A stretch of 64,000 nucleotides of DNA. Source: JAFASC01 sp034669505. Its GTDB lineage: Bacteria; Pseudomonadota; Alphaproteobacteria; Rhizobiales; Beijerinckiaceae. Made by a program: the position numbers and the translations under genes. The notes beneath the pieces were generated by a model. The model worked only from the letters and a program-made list of their open reading frames with translations, searched no databases and was not told the DNA's origin. The stretch spans positions 1 to 64,000 of the forward strand of contig JAXDNJ010000022.1 in assembly GCA_034669505.1 (NCBI GenBank), written 5' to 3'. This document shows positions 1-7,762 of this stretch, one piece after another (the stretch's first letter is position 1; every line of letters starts with the position of its first letter).

Positions 1-190
1 TCCCTGGGTGACGCGCGGCCTCTTGCGAAAGCCCCTCCGGGTCCGAGGTGGGTAGCCTCGAGCGCGGAGCGCCGATCCCCGCCGCGTTTCAAGACCGCTC
101 TAGAGACGCCCTCTTGGGGCGGGGACGCCGGGGTATGTAGGATTATATTCAGACGGAGTCAATAGGCTTTTTCGCCCGCGAACCCCGCAG
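1..190. other. GC-rich stretch at window edge, no gene identified
   Basis: No reading frame or RNA gene could be supported here. There is a short hairpin-capable segment around 108-123 (CGCCC/GGGCG arms). The stretch could be the end of a gene cut by the window edge or an intergenic spacer before the repeat at 191. Confidence 0.3.
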
Positions 191-369
191 CGTCATTGCG
201 AGCGAAGCGAAGCAATCCAGGAGCACCCGCACGACGCTTGAATTACTTAACTTACTTAATCGCTGCGGTCCTCGTGATGATAATCGGGTCGTCGTAGCGA
301 AGGGAACAACCGACAAATTCGTGGTGCGGCCCCTGGATTGCTTCGTCGCTCACGCTCCTCGCAATAACG
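191..369. repeat. palindromic intergenic element, copy 1
   Basis: The element begins CGTCATTGCGAGCGAAGCGA and ends in its near reverse complement (CCTGGATTGCTTCGTCGCT ... CTCCTCGCAATAACG). The interior shares blocks with copy 2 at 677-826: ACCCGCACGACG/AACCGCACGACG, GAATTACTT, and a shared block around ATTCGTGGTGCGGCCCCTGG. The terminal motif resembles the widely dispersed CGTCATTGCGAGGAGCGAAG... repeat of many bacterial genomes. It lies immediately upstream of the GIY-YIG gene. Confidence 0.85.
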
Positions 370-384
370 GCGGCGGAAAACCTG

Positions 385-675
385 ATGAGAACGCCTTGCG
401 TGTACATGATGGGGAATGAGCGTAACGGAACGATCTATACCGGCGTGACCTCCGATCTGTCACGGCGAGCCTATGAGCACCGCCAGAAGCTCGTCCGGGG
501 CTTTACCTCCCGCTACGGCTGCACGCGCTTGCTCTGGTACGAATATTACGAACGAATGCAGGATGCGATCGCGCGCGAGAAGCAGATCAAGGCGGGGCCG
601 CGCAAACAAAAGCTTGAGCTGATCGAAGCGTTAAATCCGCAGTGGCGTGATCTGTATGAGGAACTCGCGCGGTGA
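385..675 (+). CDS. GIY-YIG family small endonuclease
   Basis: A 96-residue protein matching the short stand-alone GIY-YIG (UvrC N-terminal/URI) nuclease family. The N-terminal GIY strand is degenerate (VYMM, residues 6-9); the YIG half reads IYTG (17-20). Arg27/28 and His32 follow on the catalytic helix, and Glu65 in the AREKQIK segment is the expected metal-binding glutamate. These proteins are single-domain nucleases whose DNA target is mostly unknown. The gene occupies nearly all the space between two copies of the same palindromic element: its start is 16 bp after copy 1 and its stop abuts copy 2, which suggests it travels with them. No strong ribosome site is visible. Confidence 0.88.
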   Translation: MRTPCVYMMGNERNGTIYTGVTSDLSRRAYEHRQKLVRGFTSRYGCTRLLWYEYYERMQDAIAREKQIKAGPRKQKLELIEALNPQWRDLYEELAR

Positions 676-676
676 G

Positions 677-826
677 CGTCATTGCGAGCGAAGCGAAGCA
701 ATCCAGGGGCAACCGCACGACGCCCGAATTACTTGATCGCTGCTCTCCGCGCGATGACAATCGCGTGATCGACAATTCGTGGTGCGGCCCCTGGATTGCT
801 TCGTCGCTGCGCTCCTCGCAATGACG
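677..826. repeat. palindromic intergenic element, copy 2
   Basis: Same family and orientation as copy 1 (191-369), but about 30 bp shorter internally. Both ends carry the CGTCATTGCGAGCGAAG inverted terminal motif. It starts just after the GIY-YIG stop and ends about 10 bp before the stop codon of the convergent cysS gene. Confidence 0.85.
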
Positions 827-835
827 GCGGCGGAT

Positions 836-2434
836 TCACCGCTTCACTTCCCAGGTCGTCGTGCCGTCTTTGTTGTCCTTGAGCGCGATGCCCATGGCGG
901 CGAGCTCGTCACGAATGCGATCGGATTCTTGCCAGTTTTTTGCGGCGCGGGCAGCGAGGCGAACTTGGATTAGCTCCTCAACGCTTTGGTCACTCGCTGA
1001 TCCCTCGTACGTCAAGGCCACTGCCCCGCCCGGTAGTATCTCTAATTTCACGCCCATCTGACTTAGATTCGCGCGACTCGTTTCAATCATCTGAACGTCG
1101 TTATTTGCCGCAAACGCTTTAACCCTAAACCCTTCGGTCGTGACCTTCGCAGCAAGAGACGCAGGAACGTGGCTGAAGTGGCTCATTGAGATTGCGCCTT
1201 GATGGGCTCGTAACGTTTCGTTTGTGAGCAGGCCCAGAAGATTACTGTCTGCGAGAATCCGCGCTCTCGTCTCATCGTCGCCATCCTGCAAAATGCGCAG
1301 ATTACGTTTCAATACCGATAATGCTTCCGGCGTGTTTAAGTCATCCGCCAGTGCTTCGATCAGTTCGCCACTGGGAGGGCTCGTCCAAGCACGTCGAAAG
1401 AGCTCCCGGTCACGAAAATTAAGTGGGTCACATTCCTGAGCAATCCAAGCCAACTCGGCAAGCGCCTGCTCGAGCCTGTCATATGTGAAGTCGATCGGTT
1501 GCCTGTACTGTGTTTCAAGCAGCGCGAGGCGAGCAACCCGGCCAGGCCAAGCACGACCTTTCCAGCCGTGCAGCAATTCGTGAATCGTCACGAAATTGCC
1601 TGTTGATTTCGACATTTTCTCGCCTTCGACCTGCAGATGGCCGTTATGCACCCAATAGTTCGCCATCACGTCGTGGCCGAAAGCCGAGCAGGTCTGGGCG
1701 ATCTCGTTCTCGTGGTGGGGAAAGACGAGATCGATGCCGCCGCCATGGATGTCGAAGATTTCGCCGAGATGTTTCCAGCTCATCGCCGAGCATTCGAGAT
1801 GCCAGCCGGGACGGCCCCTGCCCCACGGACTATCCCACGCCGGCTCGCCCGGGCCTGAGGGTTTCCACAACACGAAATCAGTCGGCGAGCGCTTGTAGGG
1901 CGCGACCTCGACGCGCGCGCCGGCGATCATCTCGTCGAGCGGGCGCCGCGACAGCTTGCCGTAATCGGCGTCGGAGGGAACGTCGAACAGCACGTGGCCT
2001 TCCGCCGCATAGGCGTGGCCGCGCGCGATCAGCCTGCCGATGATCTCGAGCATCGGCGCGATGTGATCGGTGGCGCGCGGCTCGAGCGTCGGCGCGAGGC
2101 AGCCGAGCGCTTTCGCATCGGCATGAAAGATTGCGATCATCTCGTCGGTGAGCGCACGTATATCGATGCCGCGCTCGGCGGCACGCTCGTTTATCTTGTC
2201 GTCAACGTCGGTGATGTTGCGGACATAGGTGACGTGGTCCGGCCCGTAGAGATGGCGCAACAGCCGGAACAGCACGTCGAAGACGACGAGCATGCGGCCG
2301 TTGCCGATATGCAAATGATCGTAGACGGTCGGGCCGCAGGCATAGACGCGCACGTTCTCACGGTCGATCGGCTCGAACCGCTCCTTCTTGCGTGTCAGCG
2401 TGTTGTAGAGCCGCAGCTCCGGCGAAGACGACAT
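836..2434 (-). CDS. cysS: cysteinyl-tRNA synthetase
   Basis: Cytoplasmic class I aminoacyl-tRNA synthetase that charges tRNA-Cys. Residues expected for the family are present: zinc ligands Cys33, Cys215, His240 and Glu244, the HIGH signature as HIGN (42-45), and KMSKS (273-277). The C-terminal helical segment with SDRIRDELAAMGI is typical. At 532 residues it is longer than the roughly 460 usual for the family. The excess sits at about residues 404-482, between the DALR/anticodon region and the C-terminal helix, and that DNA (about 989-1500) is visibly AT-richer than the rest of the gene. The downstream palindromic element almost touches the stop codon. Confidence 0.96.
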   Translation of the reverse strand: MSSSPELRLYNTLTRKKERFEPIDRENVRVYACGPTVYDHLHIGNGRMLVVFDVLFRLLRHLYGPDHVTYVRNITDVDDKINERAAERGIDIRALTDEMIAIFHADAKALGCLAPTLEPRATDHIAPMLEIIGRLIARGHAYAAEGHVLFDVPSDADYGKLSRRPLDEMIAGARVEVAPYKRSPTDFVLWKPSGPGEPAWDSPWGRGRPGWHLECSAMSWKHLGEIFDIHGGGIDLVFPHHENEIAQTCSAFGHDVMANYWVHNGHLQVEGEKMSKSTGNFVTIHELLHGWKGRAWPGRVARLALLETQYRQPIDFTYDRLEQALAELAWIAQECDPLNFRDRELFRRAWTSPPSGELIEALADDLNTPEALSVLKRNLRILQDGDDETRARILADSNLLGLLTNETLRAHQGAISMSHFSHVPASLAAKVTTEGFRVKAFAANNDVQMIETSRANLSQMGVKLEILPGGAVALTYEGSASDQSVEELIQVRLAARAAKNWQESDRIRDELAAMGIALKDNKDGTTTWEVKR

Positions 2435-2618
2435 GAATTCCCCTTGTGCCGCACCGGCCGGAGAATCCCTTCAGTCGTTTTGAGGAATCGACGGCCCGAG
2501 CCGGCTTGAAACTAGCCGATCTTTGTTGCCGTCCGACAATGATGAGCGGCGCGCGCCATGCCGCGATATGCGGGGACGCGCGCCGCTTCGTCAAGCCGCT
2601 GTCGCGGCCTAAGCTAGA

Positions 2619-2765
2619 TCAGCGAGTATACGTGCTGGTCTGGTTGTAGCCGCCACGCGAGTTGGTGATGCCGCCGTAGGCATCCTGGGCATAGGCCGCA
2701 AAGCTGGTCGACAGGAGGCCGAGGCCGAGGAAGGTAGCGAGCGTTAGTGCGAGGGGGAACTTCAT
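2619..2765 (-). CDS. small secreted protein (48 aa), hypothetical
   Basis: A 48-residue product starting MKFPLALTLATFLGLG with a clear Sec signal peptide (hydrophobic core about residues 4-22, likely cleavage after AYAQ at 27), leaving a mature peptide of about 21 residues rich in Gly, Asn, Tyr and Thr. The start is supported by an AAAAGGAG ribosome site about 7 nt upstream. Codon third positions are GC-rich like the neighbours. No family is recognised. Similar short secreted Gly/Tyr/Asn peptides are common and uncharacterised in Bradyrhizobium relatives. Confidence 0.65.
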   Translation of the reverse strand: MKFPLALTLATFLGLGLLSTSFAAYAQDAYGGITNSRGGYNQTSTYTR

Positions 2766-2938
2766 GATCCGGCTCCTTTTGATTAGTGGGTCGCGAGTGA
2801 AGATGGTCCTATTGCAGTGCGGGAGAAGCTTCGCATGCGCGAAGCACCCATGCGCTGGGCGCGTAGCCGCACATTGTCGCGGGGAGCAGACGAGAGGAGT
2901 TGCGACAAAGGTGCAAACTCCCGTTATGTATGATTCGC

Positions 2939-4006
2939 ATGACGAACCCTGATCCCGAGACGCAGCGCCGTGACGCCTTCCGCCAGCAGGCGCAATGGTG
3001 CGACAAGCTCGGCTCGCCGTTCACTGCCCTGCTCTGCCGCACTCTGGCAGACCGGCTCGATCACATGAGCGGGTTTGGTCACACTGTGTTGACCTGGCCG
3101 CTCATGACGCTGCGCGGCGACCTTGTCGCGCTGCGCTGCTGCGGCGCCCTGCACTATGACGTGCGCTGCGAGCCGCAGTCGGGGCTCGCCAAGGTCTATC
3201 CGCCCAATCCGACACCTGAGGCGGACACGCTCTGGGAGGCGGTCTCCGCAACGATCAAGGCGCATGACGAAAAGCTGACGAAGTTCTTGGAGACGCCGCC
3301 GCAGACCAACGAAGTCTCGCGCGCTAGCGTCCTGCTCGGCGGTTTGCTGCAAGTCGCGGCACGCTGGCGCCTGCCGCTGTCGCTGATCGAGATCGGCGCC
3401 AGCGCCGGGCTCAACCTGAATTTCGATCGCTTCGCATATGAACTCGGGAATGATCGCCGCTGGGGCGATCCGCAATCCGCAGTGCGCATCAAGACGGACT
3501 GGCGCGGACACGCCCCGCCGCTCGAGGCGCCGCTGCAAATCGCCGCGCGCATCGGCAATGATCAATATCCGCTGAGCGCCGCGCGCGAAGACGACCGGCG
3601 CCGGCTCATCGCCTATGTCTGGCCGGATCAGAGCGACCGGTTGCAGCGGCTCGAAGCGGCGCTCGACATCGCCGCCAAGCACCCGGTCGAAATCGTCAAG
3701 GAAGACGCGGCGAAGTTTCTCGCCTCGTGCCTTACGCGGAAGGCGCGCGACGGCGTCGCGCGCGTCGTGTTCCACACGATCGTGCTGCAATACGCATCGG
3801 CGGAAACGCGCGCCGCGATCAAGGAAACGCTCGCGGCCGCCGGCGCACGCGCAACCGCGACTGCGCCGCTGGCGCGCTTCTCGATGGAGCACGAGAAGCC
3901 GGACGCGCCGGCAACGGTGCGCCTGACGCTGTGGCCCGGCGGCGAGGAGCGCATCGTCGGCCAATGCGACTCGCACGGCGCGTGGGTCGAGTGGATGAAT
4001 CTTTAA
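2939..4006 (+). CDS. DUF2332 family protein
   Basis: A 355-residue soluble protein resembling DUF2332, an uncharacterised family of Proteobacteria and Actinobacteria. Family-like features are the N-terminal helical segment (FRQQAQWCDKLGSPFTALL) and the central LIEIGASAGLNLNFDRF stretch, which looks like a nucleotide- or SAM-type glycine loop; enzymatic activity is unproven. ATG 2939 is preferred because the protein begins MTNPDPETQRR there. In-frame upstream starts exist at 2930 (ATG) and 2900 (TTG), the latter with GGAG too close to serve it. It stands alone between the small secreted peptide and another secreted protein. Confidence 0.8.
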   Translation: MTNPDPETQRRDAFRQQAQWCDKLGSPFTALLCRTLADRLDHMSGFGHTVLTWPLMTLRGDLVALRCCGALHYDVRCEPQSGLAKVYPPNPTPEADTLWEAVSATIKAHDEKLTKFLETPPQTNEVSRASVLLGGLLQVAARWRLPLSLIEIGASAGLNLNFDRFAYELGNDRRWGDPQSAVRIKTDWRGHAPPLEAPLQIAARIGNDQYPLSAAREDDRRRLIAYVWPDQSDRLQRLEAALDIAAKHPVEIVKEDAAKFLASCLTRKARDGVARVVFHTIVLQYASAETRAAIKETLAAAGARATATAPLARFSMEHEKPDAPATVRLTLWPGGEERIVGQCDSHGAWVEWMNL

Positions 4007-4092
4007 GCAAATCTGAACCCGATTAATAAGATTTTCACGGGTTCGGGCCGAAGCTCACCGCTCCAGGACTTCGTTTGTCTCGCGAGCGTTTC

Positions 4093-4428
4093 ATGAGCTT
4101 CGGCCGTTCAAAGCACCGCATGGTCTTGCGCGCTGGCCTGCCGGCGCTCGCCTTCTGCGCGCTTGCCGCAGGATTGAGCCGGGTGCCTGTGCGGGCGGAA
4201 TCGGCGACGACTTTCGTCATCCCCGCGAATGACGGCTACGGCCTCGGCGAATGCCTGACCGGCGGCAAACCCTGCGGCCGTATCGTTGCAGACGCCTGGT
4301 GCGAGGCGCACGGCCAAGGCCCCGCGCGCGCTTTCGGCCGCGCCGAGGACATGACCGCCTCCATCGCGAGCGTCTCGACGAAGGACGCTGCGACCCCAGG
4401 CTCGATCGTCGTCTCCTGCGGCGAGTGA
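4093..4428 (+). CDS. hypothetical secreted protein
   Basis: A 111-residue product with an N-terminal export signal (basic RSKHR, hydrophobic LPALAFCALAAGL, likely cleavage after VRA near residue 36). The mature part has four cysteines (GECLTGGKPCG, DAWCEAHG, VVSCGE), which fits a small disulfide-bonded periplasmic protein. Such conserved hypothetical proteins are frequent in Rhizobiales; no function is known to me. ATG 4093 gives a normal signal peptide; a TTG at 4075 is an alternative. It converges with creA, 9 bp apart. Confidence 0.75.
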   Translation: MSFGRSKHRMVLRAGLPALAFCALAAGLSRVPVRAESATTFVIPANDGYGLGECLTGGKPCGRIVADAWCEAHGQGPARAFGRAEDMTASIASVSTKDAATPGSIVVSCGE

Positions 4429-4437
4429 CAGCCGGGC

Positions 4438-4959
4438 TCAGCCCTTCAGGAAATCCCCGCATTTCGGTGCCTCGCCGGAAGCGCCCCACGGCATGACCGG
4501 TACAGTCGACGTCGAGTTCTTCGGCGAGCCTTCGATCAATTTGTCGGTATAGACCATGTAGACGAGCACGTTGCGCTTGGCATCGCAGCCGCGCACGATC
4601 TGCATCTTCTTGAAGATCAGCGAACGGCGCTCGCGGAAGACCACGTCGCCCTGCTCGAACTTTTCCTTGAACTTGATCGGGCCGTATTGCCGGCAGGCGA
4701 GGGAAATGTCGGAGACTTCTTCGGCGACGCCGAACATCCCGGCAACGCCGCCCTTCTCCGGCACGGTGTAATGGCAGGCGACGCCCTCCACGACTGAATC
4801 GTCGATGCCATAGGTTGCGAGCTTATCGTTCGGCGTGAGCAGCTTAAAGACCGTGGATTTCTTGAAGATGAGGTCCGGTCCCTCGTCCGCGGCAATTGCC
4901 GGGGCGGCGAGGATCGCGAGAGCGGTCGTCGCGGCGGCGAAGATCGAAAGCAGGCGCAT
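4438..4959 (-). CDS. creA: CreA family periplasmic protein
   Basis: A 173-residue protein of the CreA family, a conserved periplasmic protein of unknown function in Proteobacteria. A cleavable signal peptide (hydrophobic residues 5-20, AIAA cleavage) is followed by the family-typical segments IFKKSTVFKLL, VACHYTVPEKGG and FKKMQIVRGCDAKRN. ATG 4959 is chosen because of an AGGAGGC-like ribosome site (CTGGAGGCTTTC) directly upstream; an in-frame extension to 5046 would bury the signal peptide. CreA is named for its place beside creBC in enterics, and no such genes are here. Confidence 0.9.
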   Translation of the reverse strand: MRLLSIFAAATTALAILAAPAIAADEGPDLIFKKSTVFKLLTPNDKLATYGIDDSVVEGVACHYTVPEKGGVAGMFGVAEEVSDISLACRQYGPIKFKEKFEQGDVVFRERRSLIFKKMQIVRGCDAKRNVLVYMVYTDKLIEGSPKNSTSTVPVMPWGASGEAPKCGDFLKG

Positions 4960-5181
4960 GAAAGCCTCCAGGGGAGCGTTGCTGATATGGGAAGCGGCGG
5001 CTGCGGCGGAAGAGCCCTGCGCCCTCCCAGCCACACAAGCGGCCATATTGCCGACGCGAGACCGCGGAATAGTCGACGGCTACGCGGGTTGAATGATATT
5101 TCACCATTCGGGGCGAGCATCCGGTCAGTGCAAGATTCGGTAACCATACCGGGCGGCCGTAAGCCCGCCCGCCGAGGGTCG

Positions 5182-6306
5182 ATGGGTTCTCTTCCGTATA
5201 TCCGCGCGCTTGTCGGCGCTGTAGGCCTGGCTGCGACTCTGACGGGCGGCCCCGCGGCCCTCGCGCAGTCGCTCGACTGCAACCGCCTGCAAATGCAGAT
5301 CGCGCAGGCGAGCACGCCCGATGCGTCCGCTTCCGCGCGGTTCGGCGCGGCGGCGCAGAAGCAGCGCTCCGAGCTCGACCGCACCGTCGCCTACGCCCAT
5401 TCGATCGGCTGCGACCGCTCCGGCTTCGTGTTCTTCGGCCCGCAGGCGCCGCCGCAATGCCCAGGGATCAACGGGCAGATCCAGCGCATGCGCGCCAATC
5501 TCGACCAGATGCAGGGGCAGATGCGCGGCGGCGCGCGCGAGACGCTCGTTGCCCAGTACAACGCCTATTGCCGCGGCGGCGTGCAGGTCGCGCGAACCGA
5601 GCCGCGAGGCTTTTTCGAGACGCTGTTTGGCGGCCGGCCAAACCTGCAGCAGCCTGACATCATGGTGCCGCCGCTCGAGGACGAGACGCCGCGCGGCGGC
5701 TCGATGGCGGTGTGCGTAAAATCCTGTGACGGTAGCTTCTTCCCGGTGAGCTATTCCGCCCATCGCGGCAATCTCGATGAGCTGAACGATCTCTGCCGAG
5801 CGCTTTGCCCGAACGCGGAGGTGACGCTCTATACCCGCTCGCTGTCGCGCGACATGAAGAGCGCCATCTCGATCGGCGGCGAGCCGTATCGGGACACGGC
5901 CAACGCCTTTAAGTTCGAGAAGAGCGTCGAGCCGTCCTGCGCCTGCAAGGCGCCCGGCCAGACGTGGGTGCAGGCGCTGGCCGATGCCGAGCGCGTCCTC
6001 GGCAGCCAGCGCCGCGGCGACATGATCGTGACGCCGGAACAGGCCGAGGCCCTGTCGCGGCCGCAAGAGGCGAAAACCCGGGGCGCCAAGGCGAACGGGA
6101 TTGCCAAGAAACCGGTGGAGGACCTGACCGCAATCGAAGGTCAGGCCGCGGCGCAGGCGCCGACAGCGAGCGGCGAGTCCGCCGGCATCTCGCCGGGCAC
6201 GATCCGGGGCGGCAAATCCTACGGCGTGGGCGAGGGCGAGCTTCGCGAGGTGATCGGCCCCGACGGTGTCAAGCGGCAAGTCCGCGTAGTCGGCCCGACG
6301 CTTTAA
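5182..6306 (+). CDS. DUF2865 domain-containing exported protein
   Basis: A 374-residue protein with an N-terminal signal (LVGAVGLAATLTGGPAALAQ). Cysteine-containing segments follow: LDCNRLQ, SIGCDRSGFVFFGPQAPPQC, VCVKSCDGSFFPVSY and LCRALCPNAEVTLYTRS. This arrangement is typical of DUF2865, a Rhizobiales family of unknown function that is probably periplasmic. The last ~90 residues are low-complexity, ending in a Gly/Val-rich tail (GVGEGELREVIGPDGVKRQ). The start at 5182 gives a correct signal peptide; the longer upstream frame is unlikely. Its 3' end overlaps convergent gltX by 38 bp. Confidence 0.85.
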   Translation: MGSLPYIRALVGAVGLAATLTGGPAALAQSLDCNRLQMQIAQASTPDASASARFGAAAQKQRSELDRTVAYAHSIGCDRSGFVFFGPQAPPQCPGINGQIQRMRANLDQMQGQMRGGARETLVAQYNAYCRGGVQVARTEPRGFFETLFGGRPNLQQPDIMVPPLEDETPRGGSMAVCVKSCDGSFFPVSYSAHRGNLDELNDLCRALCPNAEVTLYTRSLSRDMKSAISIGGEPYRDTANAFKFEKSVEPSCACKAPGQTWVQALADAERVLGSQRRGDMIVTPEQAEALSRPQEAKTRGAKANGIAKKPVEDLTAIEGQAAAQAPTASGESAGISPGTIRGGKSYGVGEGELREVIGPDGVKRQVRVVGPTL

Positions 6307-7618
6307 CGCTCCCGATCAGCGGGAGTAGCTTCGCCAGCTCCGGGCCCGTCTCGCGGCCGGTCAAGGCCAGCCGCAACGGATGGAAGAGGGCTCTGCCCTT
6401 GCGGCCGGCCACCTCCGCCACACGGCTCGTCCAGGCCTTCCAGGTCGTCTCGTCCCACGGCTCTTCCGGCAGGTGTTCGCAAGCCGCCTCGAGAAACGCG
6501 TCGTCCTCGATGACCGGCTCGATCTCACCCTGGACCACCCGCCACCAGTCCGCAACATCGCGGAAACTCTCGAGGTTGCCGCGGACAGCCAGCCAGAAGG
6601 GCTCGGCCTTGAACCCGATGATATCATAGGCCGCAATCCGCTCGCGCACCGATTCGAAGTCGAGCTGATGCAAGGTGCGCTGCGACAGCGCTTGCAGCTC
6701 GGCCGGATCGAACCGCGCCGGCGTACGCGAGATGTGGGCGAGATCGAAGCCTTCGCTGAGTTCCGCCAGCGAGACCACGGGATGAACCTCGTGCGAGGAG
6801 CCGGTCAGGACGGCGAGCGCGGCCACCGCCAGCGCCTCGATGCCGCTGTCGCGCAGGCTGCCGATCGACAGCGCGCCGGTGCGCTTCGACAGCCCCTCGC
6901 CGCCGGCCGTGACGAGCAGATTGTGATGGCCGAAGGCCGGTACGTCCCTGTCGGATAGCGCCTGGAAAAGCTGGATCTGAACCGCCGTGTTGGTGACATG
7001 GTCCTCGCCGCGAATGACATGCGTGATCGTCAGATCGATGTCGTCGACGACCGAGGGAAGCGTATAGAGATAGCTCCCGTCCTCGCGCACCAGCACCGGA
7101 TCGGAGAGCGAGGCGCAGTCGATGTGGCTGTCGCCGCGCACGAGGTCGTGCCAGCGGACGGTCTCGTGCTTCAGTTCGAAGCGCCAATGGGGGCGCCGTC
7201 CCTCGGCTTCGAGCTTCGTCCGGTCTGCGAGAGTCAGCTTCTTTGCCGCCCGATCGTAAATCGGAGGTAGTCCGCGGCCCTGCTGCAGCCTGCGGCGGCG
7301 TTCGAGTTCGCCCGCCGTCTCATAGCAGGGATAGAGGCGGCCGCTTTCCTTCAGGCGCTCCGCCGCGGCGGCATAAAGCGCCTCGCGCGCCGATTGGCGC
7401 ACCGTCACGTCGGAGCGGATGCCGAGCCATTCAAGATCGACCTCGATCGCCTGGACGAACTCCTCGCGCGAGCGCTCGCGATCCGTGTCGTCGAAGCGCA
7501 GCACGAATCCGCCACCTTGCGAGCGGGCGAAGATGTAGTTGAGCAACGCCGTTCGCGCGTTGCCTATGTGAATGCGGCCGGTTGGCGAGGGTGCGAAGCG
7601 AACGAGCGGGGGCGGCAT
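6269..7618 (-). CDS. gltX: glutamyl-tRNA synthetase
   Basis: Class I synthetase attaching glutamate to tRNA-Glu. The protein begins MPPPLVRFAPSPTGRIHIGN, carrying the HIGH motif as HIGN, and the KMSKS counterpart is GLSKR, normal for bacterial GluRS. At 449 residues it is on the short side and resembles the second GluRS (GltX2 type) that many Alphaproteobacteria carry beside a main one, so a paralogue elsewhere is possible. ATG 7618 is chosen because the catalytic Rossmann strand starts right after it. With GatCAB also in this window, a non-discriminating role feeding Gln-tRNA formation is plausible but not shown. Confidence 0.94.
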   Translation of the reverse strand: MPPPLVRFAPSPTGRIHIGNARTALLNYIFARSQGGGFVLRFDDTDRERSREEFVQAIEVDLEWLGIRSDVTVRQSAREALYAAAAERLKESGRLYPCYETAGELERRRRLQQGRGLPPIYDRAAKKLTLADRTKLEAEGRRPHWRFELKHETVRWHDLVRGDSHIDCASLSDPVLVREDGSYLYTLPSVVDDIDLTITHVIRGEDHVTNTAVQIQLFQALSDRDVPAFGHHNLLVTAGGEGLSKRTGALSIGSLRDSGIEALAVAALAVLTGSSHEVHPVVSLAELSEGFDLAHISRTPARFDPAELQALSQRTLHQLDFESVRERIAAYDIIGFKAEPFWLAVRGNLESFRDVADWWRVVQGEIEPVIEDDAFLEAACEHLPEEPWDETTWKAWTSRVAEVAGRKGRALFHPLRLALTGRETGPELAKLLPLIGSVKASGRLRGLAA

Positions 7619-7762
7619 TGATCTTTCGGAAGCGGAACCAGATTGCGAGAGCGGAGATATCCGCCTGGGCGGCCCATGTGGCAAGCCGGACGAACAATGT
7701 TAAGCATGTGACGTTTTCTGGTTTGAAGGATTAGCCCTTATGCCGATTGGCCAAGGCACACG

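Noticed and set aside
2924..3976. Long minus-strand frame opposite the DUF2332 gene
   Set aside because: Arg/Ala-rich composition typical of the antisense of a GC-rich gene; no ribosome site or family motif; the plus-strand protein has family features.
5125..6279. Minus-strand frame of 384 codons opposite the DUF2865 gene
   Set aside because: Low-complexity Arg/Leu/Ala antisense shadow; the opposite frame has a signal peptide and conserved cysteines.
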